Shown here: in pieces, positions 45,016 through 54,889 of the stretch | Layout of the letters: each line of letters starts with the position of its first letter | How positions within the stretch are numbered: the first letter of the stretch is position 1 | Assembly: GCF_000346485.2 (NCBI RefSeq) | Contig: NZ_KQ976354.1 | Coordinates: 7,674,283-7,738,282 of the forward strand | Source of the DNA: Scytonema hofmannii PCC 7110 | Lineage (GTDB): Bacteria > Cyanobacteriota > Cyanobacteriia > Cyanobacteriales > Nostocaceae | DNA length: 64,000 bases | Direction of reading: 5' to 3' | The notes under the pieces: model-generated | Database searches by the model: none | The model's input: only the letters and a program-made list of their open reading frames with translations | Told to the model about the DNA's origin: nothing | Position numbers and translations under genes: made by a program

Positions 45016-45462
45016 ATGATGCACCACGCTTCTATTCGTACTGCGAATATTCATAGAGCGATCGCTTTCTACGAACAACTTGGCTTTACAGTTTGCGAAC
45101 GCTTCACCACTGGTTATACCTTAGCTTGTTGGATGGAAGGGCTAGGAGGCAGAATCGAACTGATCCAAATCCCCCAACCCAAACCAGCTCCAGATGCTTT
45201 TGAAGACGAGCATTATGTTGGGTATTATCACTTATGTTTTGATGTAACCGATATCGCACCAGACTTACCCAGTTGGTTAACAGATTTAAAAGAACGTTTT
45301 ATTATCGGGGCGCAAAATAACTCAGAAGCGTTACAACCACTGAAAGTTTTGTTAGAACCAACACAACAACAAATTGGGAACCGTATTTATGAAGTAACTT
45401 TTATTGCGGATACAGATGGTTTACCTTTAGAATTTATTCGTATTGTAGCTACACTCACCTAG
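45016..45462 (+). CDS. VOC-superfamily (glyoxalase-like) protein
   Basis: This 148-residue protein begins MMHHASIRTANIHRAIAFYE, the first beta-alpha-beta-beta-beta unit of the vicinal oxygen chelate fold, with a second unit (GYYHLCFDVTDI, YEVTFIADTDGLPLEFI). His and Glu residues placed for metal binding are present in H4/H5, H79 and E141 (approximate numbering). Substrate is unknown. It could be a dioxygenase, glyoxalase or resistance-type protein. Confidence 0.7.
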   Translation: MMHHASIRTANIHRAIAFYEQLGFTVCERFTTGYTLACWMEGLGGRIELIQIPQPKPAPDAFEDEHYVGYYHLCFDVTDIAPDLPSWLTDLKERFIIGAQNNSEALQPLKVLLEPTQQQIGNRIYEVTFIADTDGLPLEFIRIVATLT

Positions 45463-45593
45463 TTGAACTTCCTATTTTTTGCCTGTAGAATATTTAACTC
45501 TCTACCAATTTGTTAAAGTAACAACGTGGTTAGAGGGATTAAGGTGTAGTCTACAAATCTGTAATCCAAGTTACAGATTTCTGAATAGAATAT

Positions 45594-48467
45594 ATGAGTG
45601 TGTTGCCGAAATCTTCTCGATATCGTTTTCAATTTTTACTATTGAGTGTTTTAATTACGGTGCTTTTACTCGGTAATGAATCAGCCTACAGCCAATTGAT
45701 ACAAAAAAATACATTGGTAAGTACACCTAAAACAACCATTTCTAAAGAAACATTATCTTCGTCACTGACAGAAAATGTCCAAAAGACAGTGCTGCAAAAT
45801 GGTCTGACTGTCTTAACAAAAGAAGTCCACTCTAACCCAGTTGTAACCGTACAAGTTTGGTATAAAGTAGGCTCGCGGAATGAAGAATTTGGCTTGAATG
45901 GCATAGCCCACCAATTGGAGCATATGCTCTTTAGAGGGACAAAAAATCGTCCAATTCAATTTGGCAGATTATTTAGTGCTTTAGGCAGTGACTCCAATGC
46001 TTTCACAAGTCACGATCAAACAGCATATTATAACACAGCAGAACGCGATAAGCTTAAAGCTTTATTAATATTAGAAGCAGACAGAATGCAAAATTCTGTC
46101 ATTGATAACACGCAACTAGCAAGCGAAAAGCGGGTTGTTATTTCTGAACTCCAAGGGTATGAAAACGAACCAGAATACAGATTGAGCCGTGCAGTGATGC
46201 AATCTGTATTTCCCAACCATCCTTACGGTTTACCAGTAGGTGGGACTAAAGACGATGTCCAAAAGTTTCAAACAAAGCAGGTGCAGAAGTACTATCAAAA
46301 CTTCTATAGCCCCGATAATGCCGTATTAGTCATTGTTGGTGACTTCCAAACCGAACCAACTTTAAATTTAGTCAAAGAAATATTTGGGAAAATACCCAAC
46401 ACTCAAAATCCAAAATCCAAAATCCAAAATACCCCACCCTCAATCCAAAATCCAAAATCTAAAATCCAAAATACCCCACCCCCAATCCAAAATCCAAAAT
46501 CCAAAATCCAAAATTCCATCGTTCTCCAAGAACAAGGCGCAACCGCACTACTACACGCAGTCTACCCATTACCAGACGTCAATCATCCAGATGTTCCTGC
46601 ACTAGATGTAATGGACTATATTTTGACCGATGGACGAAATGCTCGCCTTTATCAAACACTGGTGGAATCGGGGTTGGCAAATGATGTTTCCGCATCTGTT
46701 GTCAGTTTGCTGGCGGGAGGCTGGTATGAATTATCACTGACGGCTTCTCCAAATCAAGACCTGAAAAAAATTGATTCTTTGCTAAAAGGTGCGATCGCAG
46801 AACTGATAAACAAAGGAGTCACGTCCGTTGAAGTGAACCGAGCAAAGGCGCAGTTAGAAGCATCTCTCATTCTTGGTAACCGAGATATTACTAGTCAAGG
46901 AATGCAACTCGGTAACGATGAAACAACTGCTGGTGATTATCAATACACAGGACGCTACTTAGCAGGCGTGCGTCAGGTGACAACAGCAGATGTACAGCGT
47001 GTTACCACAAAATATCTCCAACCAGAAGCGTGTGTAGTGGGATTTTTTGAACCAACTCAAGCCAAAGGAAAAGGAAAAGACAAAAGCAGTCAGCAAACCT
47101 CCACTCTAGTCGCCGAAAAGTTCTCATCAGAATTATCAGCAACAAAGGAAGAAGTAGAAAAATACTTACCATCTATTGATTTTTCCGAGCAAATTTCCGA
47201 GACTGCTGTCTCTGATGTATTGCCAGAACAATTCACATTACCCAATGGGCTGCGAGTATTGCTTTTTCCCGACCTGAGTTCACCTACAGTCACCCTAAGT
47301 GGTTACATTAAAGCAGGTAAAGAATTCGATCCTCACAATAAAGCAGGGCTTGCATCTCTTGTGGCAGAAAACTTAATGAATGGAACCAAAACAAAAGATG
47401 CTTTAACCCTAGCTAAAGTTTTAGACGACAGAGGAGCGAGTTTGGATTTTGAGACATTCCGTGAAGGTGTGCGGATTGAGGGGAGTTCGTTGGCATCTGA
47501 TTTGCCCGTTTTAGTTCAAACTTTAGCAGAGACTGTCAAAAATGCGACTTTTCCAGTCAAAGAGTTAGAACTCAGTCGCAAACAAGCATTAATTGCCCTG
47601 AAGGAAGAATTAGATGACCCTTCGGAAGTTGCAGAAAGAACATTTGTTCAATCTGTTTATCCGGAAAAACACCCATTACACAAATTTCCCACAGAAAAAA
47701 GTCTGCGGCTCCTTAAACGTCAAGATGTTGTTGAATTTAAAGAAAAACACTACCGCCCAGATACAACAGTTCTCGCACTCTTAGGGAATTTTTCAGTCAC
47801 TGAAGTAGAAGCACTGATTAAACAAGAGTTGGGAGATTGGAATACTATCGGTCAACCACCAGAATTAAAATACCCAAAAGTATCCCTTCCAGAAAAAGTG
47901 GTAAGCGTTAACCCAATTCTTCCCGGTAAAGCTCAAGCCATTACTTACATGGGTAATCAAGGGATTAACCGTAAAGACCCCCGATTCTACGCAGCCTTAG
48001 TGCTAAATCAGATTTTGGGAGGCGATACCTTATCCAGTCGGTTGGGGTCAGAAGTACGCGATCGCCAAGGTTTAACCTACGGAATTTACAGCAACTTTTT
48101 AGCAGGGAAAAATTCTGGAACATTTTTAATCGAGATGCAAACCAGCCCAGAAGATACCCTTCAAGCCATTGCCAGAACCCGTGAACTGCTACAACAGATC
48201 CATCAACAAGGTGTCACGACTGAGGAAATAGAAACAGCTAAACGAAATTTGATCGGCAATTACATTGTTTCTTTAGCAAATCCAGAGGAATTAGTCAATA
48301 GAATTTTGATGAATGAGGTCTATGGGTTAGATAAAGAAGAATTGCGTTCTTTCACAGCAAAAATTCAAGCAGTGTCAATTGAGGAAGTGAATCAAGCCGC
48401 TCGTGAGTTGCTTTATCCAGATAAAATTATTGTAGTCACAGCAGGACCAGTGACCAGTGACCAGTGA
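45594..48467 (+). CDS. M16-family zinc metallopeptidase (processing-peptidase-like), two-domain, with repeat insertion
   Basis: This 957-residue protein has a signal peptide (LLLSVLITVLLLGNESAYSQ), so it acts in the periplasm. The first M16 half has the inverted zinc motif HQLEH (106-110) and a downstream glutamate in SEKRVVISELQGYENEPE. The second half (about 550-950) keeps the fold (LRVLLFPDLSSPTVTLSGYI; LNQILGGDTLSSRLGSEVRD) but lacks HxxEH, as in two-domain clan ME peptidases. Residues about 267-308 are three rounds of QNPKSKIQN plus TPPS/TPPP, encoded by ATCCAAA heptamers. The C-terminal VTSDQ and stop come from CAGTGAC heptamers. The frame is intact. Confidence 0.9.
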   Translation: MSVLPKSSRYRFQFLLLSVLITVLLLGNESAYSQLIQKNTLVSTPKTTISKETLSSSLTENVQKTVLQNGLTVLTKEVHSNPVVTVQVWYKVGSRNEEFGLNGIAHQLEHMLFRGTKNRPIQFGRLFSALGSDSNAFTSHDQTAYYNTAERDKLKALLILEADRMQNSVIDNTQLASEKRVVISELQGYENEPEYRLSRAVMQSVFPNHPYGLPVGGTKDDVQKFQTKQVQKYYQNFYSPDNAVLVIVGDFQTEPTLNLVKEIFGKIPNTQNPKSKIQNTPPSIQNPKSKIQNTPPPIQNPKSKIQNSIVLQEQGATALLHAVYPLPDVNHPDVPALDVMDYILTDGRNARLYQTLVESGLANDVSASVVSLLAGGWYELSLTASPNQDLKKIDSLLKGAIAELINKGVTSVEVNRAKAQLEASLILGNRDITSQGMQLGNDETTAGDYQYTGRYLAGVRQVTTADVQRVTTKYLQPEACVVGFFEPTQAKGKGKDKSSQQTSTLVAEKFSSELSATKEEVEKYLPSIDFSEQISETAVSDVLPEQFTLPNGLRVLLFPDLSSPTVTLSGYIKAGKEFDPHNKAGLASLVAENLMNGTKTKDALTLAKVLDDRGASLDFETFREGVRIEGSSLASDLPVLVQTLAETVKNATFPVKELELSRKQALIALKEELDDPSEVAERTFVQSVYPEKHPLHKFPTEKSLRLLKRQDVVEFKEKHYRPDTTVLALLGNFSVTEVEALIKQELGDWNTIGQPPELKYPKVSLPEKVVSVNPILPGKAQAITYMGNQGINRKDPRFYAALVLNQILGGDTLSSRLGSEVRDRQGLTYGIYSNFLAGKNSGTFLIEMQTSPEDTLQAIARTRELLQQIHQQGVTTEEIETAKRNLIGNYIVSLANPEELVNRILMNEVYGLDKEELRSFTAKIQAVSIEEVNQAARELLYPDKIIVVTAGPVTSDQ
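46397..46519. repeat. ATCCAAA heptamer arrays within the M16 peptidase gene
   Basis: Three clusters of ATCCAAA units, separated by ATACCCCACC segments, are read in frame as about 40 residues of low-complexity QNPKSKIQN sequence. Confidence 0.92.
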
Positions 48468-48529
48468 CCAGTGACCAGTGACCAATAACAACTAACAACT
48501 AACAACTAACAACTAACAACTAACAACTA
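48446..48529. repeat. CAGTGAC and AACTAAC heptamer arrays after the M16 gene
   Basis: CAGTGAC units (48446-48484) include the M16 stop codon; AACAACT/AACTAAC units (48487-48529) run directly into the ATG of the cupredoxin gene, leaving no normal Shine-Dalgarno sequence. Confidence 0.9.
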
Positions 48530-48979
48530 ATGAGACCTTTTTTAGCGATCGCACTGCTTGTATGCTTTCTCATAGCAACTGCTGCTTCTGCTGAGGCAGC
48601 AGAGTCCCAAAATATACTCAAGCAACCAGTTATAGAGACTACAGTAAGTTTAAGTAATTCTGCCAATGAATATAAATTTGAACCAAACCATTTAGAATTT
48701 GAAACAAGAAAAAGATATAAACTTATACTTATAAATCCCAGTACGCAGAAACACTATTTTACAGCCAAGGATTTTGCTGACAGTATTTGGACGCAAAAAG
48801 TTGAAGCAGGTAACGTAGAAATTAAAGGAGCCATTCACGAACTCGAACTAAAACCAGAAGCAAAAGCAGAATGGGTTTTTGTTCCGTTAAAGCCGGGAAC
48901 CTATAGTTTGCGCTGTCCTATAGCAGGACATACGGAAGCAGGAATGACAGGTGAGATTGTGATATTTGCTGAACATTGA
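48530..48979 (+). CDS. Secreted cupredoxin-domain (plastocyanin-like) protein
   Basis: This 149-residue protein has a signal peptide (LAIALLVCFLIATAASAEAA) and a cupredoxin beta-sandwich. The end RCPIAGHTEAGMTGEIVIF gives the C-terminal Cys, His and Met copper ligands; a first His is likely in KHYFTAKDF. It may be a periplasmic or lumenal electron carrier or copper-binding protein; it is not plastocyanin itself (no canonical petE sequence). Start context is heptamer DNA, so expression level is uncertain. Confidence 0.8.
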   Translation: MRPFLAIALLVCFLIATAASAEAAESQNILKQPVIETTVSLSNSANEYKFEPNHLEFETRKRYKLILINPSTQKHYFTAKDFADSIWTQKVEAGNVEIKGAIHELELKPEAKAEWVFVPLKPGTYSLRCPIAGHTEAGMTGEIVIFAEH

Positions 48980-49078
48980 TACCAGAAAATAAGCTAACTT
49001 AGAGATATTAAGTAATGTTTCTCAATAGATAGAAGAATCATTGACACGTAGGCACTAGGCGCAAAAAACACAATTCTC

Positions 49079-49912
49079 ATGAACATTCTCAGTCACCTGC
49101 TTTCTCAACCAGCTCAGAGCGATCGTCAAACTGAAAAAAAACAGCGTAGGGGAATTGAACTCAAATCCCCGCGTGAAGTAGAAATTATGCGGCAATCCGC
49201 AAAAATAGTGGCAACCGTACTGAAAGAAATTTCCGAGATGGTTAAGCCAGGGATGACCACAGCCGACTTAGATGCTCATGCGGAAAAGCGCATCCGGGAA
49301 ATGGATGCAACGCCTAGCTTTAAAGGATACCATGGTTTTAAAGGTTCCATTTGTTCCAGTATTAACAATGAAGTTGTACACGGCATACCCAGTCCAAAAA
49401 AAGTTATTCGTGCTGGAGATGTCTTAAAAGTAGACACGGGTGCATATTATCAAGGTTTTCATGGCGATTCTTGCATTACAATTGCTGTTGGTGAGGTCAC
49501 TCCAGAAGCTGCTCGCTTGATTCGTGTTGCCGAAGAAGCTCTTTACAAGGGCATTGAACAGGTTAAAGCAGGAAACTACCTCATGGATATTGCGGGAGCA
49601 ATTGAAGATCACGTCAAAGCCAATAAATTTTGTGTAGTAGAGGATTTTACCGGACACGGTGTTGGTCGTAATTTACACGAAGAACCTTCCGTATTTAATT
49701 TCCGCACTCGCGATATGCCAAACGTCAAACTACGTGCTGGAATGACGCTGGCAATTGAGCCAATTTTGAATGCTGGCTCTAAGTTTACGCGGATCTTATC
49801 AGACCATTGGACAGCAGTCACGGTTGATAATTCTTTGTCGGCTCAGTTCGAGCATACCGTATTGGTAACAGAGACGGGTTACGAGATTTTAACAGACCGT
49901 ACTCAGCTTTAA
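49079..49912 (+). CDS. map: Methionine aminopeptidase type I
   Basis: This 277-residue enzyme removes the initiator Met from new proteins in the cytosol. It has the metal ligands in [16 protein letters not shown] (two Asp), [15 protein letters not shown] (His), AIEPILN (Glu) and [12 protein letters not shown] (Glu), and substrate-binding His in EVVHGIPS. An N-terminal extension of about 25 residues precedes [17 protein letters not shown], the usual start of the fold. Cyanobacteria encode several map genes. Confidence 0.95.
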   Translation: MNILSHLLSQPAQSDRQTEKKQRRGIELKSPREVEIMRQSAKIVATVLKEISEMVKPGMTTADLDAHAEKRIREMDATPSFKGYHGFKGSICSSINNEVVHGIPSPKKVIRAGDVLKVDTGAYYQGFHGDSCITIAVGEVTPEAARLIRVAEEALYKGIEQVKAGNYLMDIAGAIEDHVKANKFCVVEDFTGHGVGRNLHEEPSVFNFRTRDMPNVKLRAGMTLAIEPILNAGSKFTRILSDHWTAVTVDNSLSAQFEHTVLVTETGYEILTDRTQL

Positions 49913-49974
49913 CTAATTCGGGCAGAAGAGAAGATTTTAGGGACTTCCAAATAACAGAAATATCCCAAAATTTC

Positions 49975-50138
49975 TTGTGGTGCGGGCGTCCCCGCCCGCC
50001 ACTCAATACTAATCGGATAAGCGGAAATTAGAACCCCGGTATCTCAAAGATACCGGGGTTCTGACAGATCAATTATCGTATCCCTTGCAGTATTGACCCG
50101 CCACTTATACAGGACAGGCGGGGACGCCCATCCCACAA
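49975..50138. repeat. Nested inverted repeats (MITE-like element with inner hairpin)
   Basis: Outer arms TTGTGG...GCGGGCGTCCCCGCC (49975-50000) and GGCGGGGACGCCCATCCCAC (50117-50136) are inverted. Inside, AGAACCCCGGTATCT (50030-50044) and AGATACCGGGGTTCT (50048-50062) form a perfect 15-bp stem with a three-base loop. The outer arm type recurs at 63240-63392. Confidence 0.85.
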
Positions 50139-50190
50139 TACCAAAATATGGGAGAATTTATGTCCTGAAAACCTTGACCTTCTGCCTTCA

Positions 50191-51363
50191 TTACACCTTC
50201 TGCGGTAGAGCCACCAGACAAAAACTAGACCCCTCGTTAAGCTCGGACAATCGCGAAGTCTTTAGCCTGTCAAGCCACTGTTGCAAATACAAGCGATTGG
50301 CTTGTTGCTCATCAGGATTTTTAGTATCCACAGGATAAGGCATAAGCCCCAAAATTGCTGCAGTCGTCACGCAGAACATAGACTTTTGGAAACTTATACA
50401 AATTTGTACCCGCAGATCGTCTTCTCCCCTGCGACTGCGACGATAAACTTCGTGCAAATACTCTGGGAGATAGTGACGCATATCCTGCATCAGCAAGGTG
50501 GGAGGAATCCCAGCACCTCCAATTGGCAAAGGATCTGCATATAATGCACCATATTGAAAGCGAGCTTGGTCAGGGGAAATTTGATAAGCTTGAGCATTAT
50601 ATGAAACTGTACCGAGGAAGGGTGTACCTCGGAAAAAGACTGCTTCTACATAAGGTATTGCTGTATCCGCTAGGAATGTTAACCCAATAGAAGCGGGGAG
50701 AAGATCGTAAACTTTATCTCGAATTTTGACTGAGTAGGTAATGGGTTTGTTAGCATCTGCTACCAACCCCGCTTTGATATGGTCTACAACTTCGGGAATA
50801 GACTGGATTTTTCCTTCATCGTAGAGATCAGATAAAGAGAGAAATATATCAGCCATGACACGCCAGAATTGCCCCAATGCGCTGTAGTAAGAGAAAACAC
50901 GCATTTGTTCAATTAGGAAATCAGGAAATAATTGGTTTATTCCCAAAATGAAGGGATTGTTTTTAAATTTTGCAGCAATAACAGCTTGGACGTTCTCTTT
51001 AAACTCTACTGTATCTAAATATTCATCCAAGCCACCACCACCATGCCAAAGCATCGCTTTCATGCAATATTCGGCATATTCAAAATTAATGCGATCGTGC
51101 CACCAATGTTTTAGTAATTTATTAACAGAAAATTCCCCATTAAAGTATTTGAAAAAGGGGAAAAAAACCAAAAATTGATTTTCGGCAATGTAAATAAGAT
51201 TTTTAGAATAGGCATCTAAAACGACACCATAACTTTTAAGAATACCAACGGCTTCTAGTAAATTCTCAGGAGTATTTGGCAGTAATGCTCCTCCTGCTTC
51301 CAACCGTTCAATATACTCAAATAATGGGTAATCGTTAGTAAGTTTTTTTTTAATGCCGATCAT
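50191..51363 (-). CDS. CO2 hydration protein (CupA/CupB, ChpX/ChpY family)
   Basis: This 390-residue subunit of the specialised NDH-1 complex hydrates CO2 to bicarbonate in the dark-side cytosol, powered by cyclic electron flow. Family motifs: HWWHDRINFEY (86-96), AMLWHGGGGLDEYLD, PFFKYFNGEF and GLTFLADTAIPYVE. In solved complexes the zinc is bound by a His and an Arg five residues apart; H86/R91 have this spacing, which is inference. The start at MIGIKKKLTND is chosen; an ATG at 51462 would add 33 residues made of heptamer sequence. Position after ndhF-ndhD and next to ccm genes favours the constitutive CupB/ChpX type, but this is not certain. Confidence 0.88.
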   Translation of the reverse strand: MIGIKKKLTNDYPLFEYIERLEAGGALLPNTPENLLEAVGILKSYGVVLDAYSKNLIYIAENQFLVFFPFFKYFNGEFSVNKLLKHWWHDRINFEYAEYCMKAMLWHGGGGLDEYLDTVEFKENVQAVIAAKFKNNPFILGINQLFPDFLIEQMRVFSYYSALGQFWRVMADIFLSLSDLYDEGKIQSIPEVVDHIKAGLVADANKPITYSVKIRDKVYDLLPASIGLTFLADTAIPYVEAVFFRGTPFLGTVSYNAQAYQISPDQARFQYGALYADPLPIGGAGIPPTLLMQDMRHYLPEYLHEVYRRSRRGEDDLRVQICISFQKSMFCVTTAAILGLMPYPVDTKNPDEQQANRLYLQQWLDRLKTSRLSELNEGSSFCLVALPQKV

Positions 51364-51386
51364 GTTTGATTGACTCCTAAAAATGA

Positions 51387-51526
51387 GGGGATTTTGGATT
51401 TTGGATTTTGGATTTTGGATTTTGGATTGGGAATTGGGAATTGGGAATTGGGCATTGGGCATTGGGCATTAGTTATCACCTCTGCTCCCTCACTCCCTAC
51501 TCCCTACTCCCTACTCCCTACTAGAA
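51387..51526. repeat. Three heptamer families between ndhD and the CO2 hydration gene
   Basis: TTTTGGA units (51387-51430), GGGAATT/GGGCATT units (51428-51470) and ACTCCCT units (51482-51524) follow each other. The ndhD stop codon (TAG) is the edge of the last array. Confidence 0.9.
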
Positions 51527-52978
51527 ACCAGCCATCATTGCTGCGATTGTCGATTCAGTCCAACGTGCTAACCAATTGGGTTGGATACCATAAATCACAA
51601 TCAGTACTGCTAAAACAACTGCAGGCGCACGTTCTGCCCAAGAAACACGAGGTAAATTTGAAACTTGTGGGGACAAGCGTCCAAAAAAAGCACGGTTTGT
51701 GAGAAGCAAGAAGTAAACAGCCGTTAAACCCGTACCAATCATGGACACAAGGGTTTGTACAGGGAAAACCGTAAAACTACTGCGAAAAATGGTGAATTCA
51801 GAAATAAACCCAACCATACCGGGTTGGCCAGCACTTGCCATGACGCCCAAAACCATCAAACTCCCAATCACTGGCATTCCTCGTTCGGGATTGAGCAGTC
51901 CTCGGAGAGTGTCTAAGTCACGGCTACCGGCTTTTTTATAGACAATTCCCACAAGTAAAAACAGGAGTGCTGAAATTAACCCATGGCTGATCATTTGCAA
52001 CACAGTTCCCAAAATACTGAGAGGTGTTGCTGCTGCGGCTGCTAAAAGCACGTAGCCCATGTGTCCAATGGAGCTATATGCCACCATTTTTTTCATATCT
52101 TTTTGGGCGATCGCACAAGATGAGCCATAAAGTACACTCACCACTGCCCAAATTGCCAATGCGGGGGCGAGATAATGCCAACCCTCTGGCAATAAGTACA
52201 TTCCAAATCTCAGCAAACCATAAGTTCCCAATTTAAGCAGCACCCCAGCTAACAGTACTGAAACAGGTGTGGAAGCTTCAACGTGAGCATCGGGTAACCA
52301 AGTATGTAGAGGAACCAAGGGAATTTTGATACCAAAACCAATCAAAATTCCTAACAGCAAGAGAACTTGAGTTTCTAACGTCAAAGATTGGGTATTTATG
52401 GCATTTAGTGCAAAGCTAGAAGAACCGCTCAGCCAGACTATACCCAGAAAACTCGCTAAAATGATGATTCCAGAAACAGCAGTGTATATGAGAAATTTAG
52501 TAGCTGCATAGCCTCGTTTTTCTCCACCCCAAATTGCTATCAACAGGTATAGGGGAATGAGTTCTATTTCGTAAAACAGGAAAAAGAGCAGTAGATCTTG
52601 TGCAATAAAAGCTCCATTAACTCCAACATTTAAGACTAGGAGTAAGGAGTAGTAAAAGCGAGGACGACTAATTTCTGCATCGCTACTGTAGATGGCAATA
52701 ATAGTTAGCAACCCATTCAAAAGTAACAACGGTAACGACAAACCATCTATTCCAAGACGATAGTTTAAACCCAGACTCTCTATCCAAGGCAAAAACTCGG
52801 TGAACTGTTGATGGACTTCTCCCAGGTTAAACAAACTTGCCAGTACTACTGCCCAAATGAAAGTAACACTTGCAATGACCAAAGCCAATGTACGGGAAGC
52901 TTTTGGAGTCATTCCAAAAGGTAAAAAACTGATTAATGCCGCACCTAGCAACGGCACCAAAATTAAAGCACTGAGCAT
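51521..52978 (-). CDS. ndhD: NDH-1 subunit NdhD (CO2-uptake type)
   Basis: This 485-residue, multi-span proton-translocating subunit of the antiporter-like family is partner of NdhF in the NDH-1 membrane arm. Motifs include FFLFYEIELIPLYLLIAIWGG with the conserved Glu, VPLHTWLPDAHVEAST and AYSSIGHMGYVLLA. It contains about 14 predicted helices. The start MLSALILVPLLG is chosen; an upstream ATG at 53017 would add MRPYPLIPYPLIP, which is translated repeat. Likely ndhD4 if the adjacent Cup protein is CupB, or ndhD3 if CupA. Confidence 0.92.
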   Translation of the reverse strand: MLSALILVPLLGAALISFLPFGMTPKASRTLALVIASVTFIWAVVLASLFNLGEVHQQFTEFLPWIESLGLNYRLGIDGLSLPLLLLNGLLTIIAIYSSDAEISRPRFYYSLLLVLNVGVNGAFIAQDLLLFFLFYEIELIPLYLLIAIWGGEKRGYAATKFLIYTAVSGIIILASFLGIVWLSGSSSFALNAINTQSLTLETQVLLLLGILIGFGIKIPLVPLHTWLPDAHVEASTPVSVLLAGVLLKLGTYGLLRFGMYLLPEGWHYLAPALAIWAVVSVLYGSSCAIAQKDMKKMVAYSSIGHMGYVLLAAAAATPLSILGTVLQMISHGLISALLFLLVGIVYKKAGSRDLDTLRGLLNPERGMPVIGSLMVLGVMASAGQPGMVGFISEFTIFRSSFTVFPVQTLVSMIGTGLTAVYFLLLTNRAFFGRLSPQVSNLPRVSWAERAPAVVLAVLIVIYGIQPNWLARWTESTIAAMMAGF

Positions 52979-53032
52979 AGGGATTAGGGGGTAGGGGATT
53001 AGGGGGTAGGGACGCAAGGCATTGCGCTCCTA
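52979..53032. repeat. Short repeat between ndhF and ndhD
   Basis: GGGATTAGGGGGTAGGGG units plus a GTAGGGACGCAAGGCATTGC-type palindrome related to 19101-19128 fill the gap between the two coding sequences. Confidence 0.75.
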
Positions 53033-54889
53033 CTAAAAATGCCAGCTATTTAACAAACCTAATGACCAGCTAATTAGGAAACCTAAAAAACTGACACCAA
53101 TGATGATGGTTAACAAATAACCTTGTGAACGACCTGATACACTGTACTTTAAAGATTGCCCGCTAAATATCGCTGCAAACCCTACTAGGTTGATAAAACC
53201 ATCAACTAAATAGCGATCGCTCCAAGCAGAAAACCTAGAAAGCAATGCCACTGCACTGACTACTGTCACTCGATAAATTCGGTCAATGTAAAAGTCATAA
53301 CCCAGTAAGTCTTGGACAAATCTCCATGCTAGAATTCTGGATCTTGACCAAGCTTTGTGCAGGTAAATACTTGACCCGATCGCGACCCCTACTAAGCTAG
53401 AAGACAATAAAATGGCTACTATGTACCAATTTATACTTTTTAATTCCGGAAGTAAGTACCATTGCTGTAGCATGATAGGAACTAACAAAGTCACTATGGT
53501 TAGTGCCACCATTGGAAGTGCCATTTGCCAAGCAACTTCTGGCGTGCGACGGGTTTTTGGTTGTGCTTCACCCCAAAAGACTAATCGGAAGACTCTTGTT
53601 AAATTTAATGCTGTTAAACCATTCACTAGTACTAAAATTCCAACGACCCAAGGGCTAACTAAAGCTAAACCATCAGCCCAGCCCAACATTGCCCAAAAGC
53701 TTCCCAACGGTAGCAGCGTTATCATACCGGCTGAACCAACCACAAACGCCGTGGTGGTTGCTGGCATTCGTGACCATAAACCACCCATTTCTGTCAAGTC
53801 TTGAGTGCTGGTGGTAAATATCACTGAACCAGAACTCATAAATAGCAGTGCTTTGGCAACGGCATGAGTGAATAGCAACATCAGCGCTACACCCCCTTGT
53901 TGCATCCCGACTGCCAAAAATGCCAACCCCATATATGCACTTGTGGAATGGGATAGCGATCGCTTAATGTCAATTTGGGCAATTGATACCAACGATGCAC
54001 CCACTGCTGTCACGGTACCCATAATAATTAAAGCGTTTAGGGCAACTGGAGACAGTGCTAGAAGTGGCTGTAGTTTGTACAGTATGTAAGCCCCACCCGC
54101 TACGACCATTGAGTTTCGCATAACCGAAGCTGGGTTAGGACCTTCCATCGCTTCATCCAACCACAGGTGTAGGGGGAACTGAGCGCATTTACCAGCAGGT
54201 CCTGCTATTAATGCCAAACCTAATAAAGTTGACGTTACAGGGCTTAACTCAGCCGTTTGCGCCCATTCATATAAATCTGAGAAATTTAAGCTACCTGCCA
54301 TGGCGGAAAGAGTCACCACTCCCATGAGTAGGAGTAAGTCTCCCACTCGCTTAGTCAAAAATGCATCTCGTGCAGCAGTTACTACCAGAGGTTGTGCGTA
54401 CCAGAATCCAACCAACAAGTAGGTGGAAAGAGTCAGCATTTCCAAGAGGGCATAACTGAGAAATAAGGAATCGCTGATAGCTAACCCACTCAGTGCTGCT
54501 TCAAAAAATCCCATCAAGGCAAAGAAACGCGCCAATGCCCAGTCTTTCTCCATGTAACCAAGGGCGTAAGTTTGTGCCAGCAAGCTTACCCCGCCGATCA
54601 TAACTATTGTGCCAACACTGACAGGAGAAATATCCAAAGCAAAGGACAAGTCAAAATCTACAGCCTTAAACCAGGTAAAGACAAAATTGTCTGGTTCCCT
54701 ATTCCAGATCTCTACAAATAACACCAGACTGTGAACAAAAGCCACAACTGTTGTTAACAGGTTGAAATAAGCGGCTGGTCTGGGTCCTGTACGTTTAACA
54801 AGTCCCATTGCCCAAGGTAAGGTTAAAAGCGCACCTAATAACCCATAAAAAGGTATACACCAACTTGTTGAAAACAGAAACTCATTCAT
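53033..54889 (-). CDS. ndhF: NDH-1 subunit NdhF (CO2-uptake type)
   Basis: This 618-residue, multi-span distal membrane subunit of NDH-1 is related to NuoL. Motifs are MIGGVSLLAQTYALGYMEKD, GKCAQFPLHLWLDEAMEGPN (conserved Lys and His), and SHSTSAYMGLAFLAVG. In the CO2-uptake complexes NdhF and NdhD anchor the Cup protein. It is first in the minus-strand ndhF-ndhD-cup unit, divergent from ccmK2, with a 627-bp control region between them. Confidence 0.93.
   Translation of the reverse strand: MNEFLFSTSWCIPFYGLLGALLTLPWAMGLVKRTGPRPAAYFNLLTTVVAFVHSLVLFVEIWNREPDNFVFTWFKAVDFDLSFALDISPVSVGTIVMIGGVSLLAQTYALGYMEKDWALARFFALMGFFEAALSGLAISDSLFLSYALLEMLTLSTYLLVGFWYAQPLVVTAARDAFLTKRVGDLLLLMGVVTLSAMAGSLNFSDLYEWAQTAELSPVTSTLLGLALIAGPAGKCAQFPLHLWLDEAMEGPNPASVMRNSMVVAGGAYILYKLQPLLALSPVALNALIIMGTVTAVGASLVSIAQIDIKRSLSHSTSAYMGLAFLAVGMQQGGVALMLLFTHAVAKALLFMSSGSVIFTTSTQDLTEMGGLWSRMPATTTAFVVGSAGMITLLPLGSFWAMLGWADGLALVSPWVVGILVLVNGLTALNLTRVFRLVFWGEAQPKTRRTPEVAWQMALPMVALTIVTLLVPIMLQQWYLLPELKSINWYIVAILLSSSLVGVAIGSSIYLHKAWSRSRILAWRFVQDLLGYDFYIDRIYRVTVVSAVALLSRFSAWSDRYLVDGFINLVGFAAIFSGQSLKYSVSGRSQGYLLTIIIGVSFLGFLISWSLGLLNSWHF

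Noticed and set aside
46384-46605. 73-codon frame rich in KIQNPKS/QSKIQNLK words overlapping the M16 gene
   Set aside because: An out-of-phase reading of the same heptamers inside a much longer, well-supported gene.
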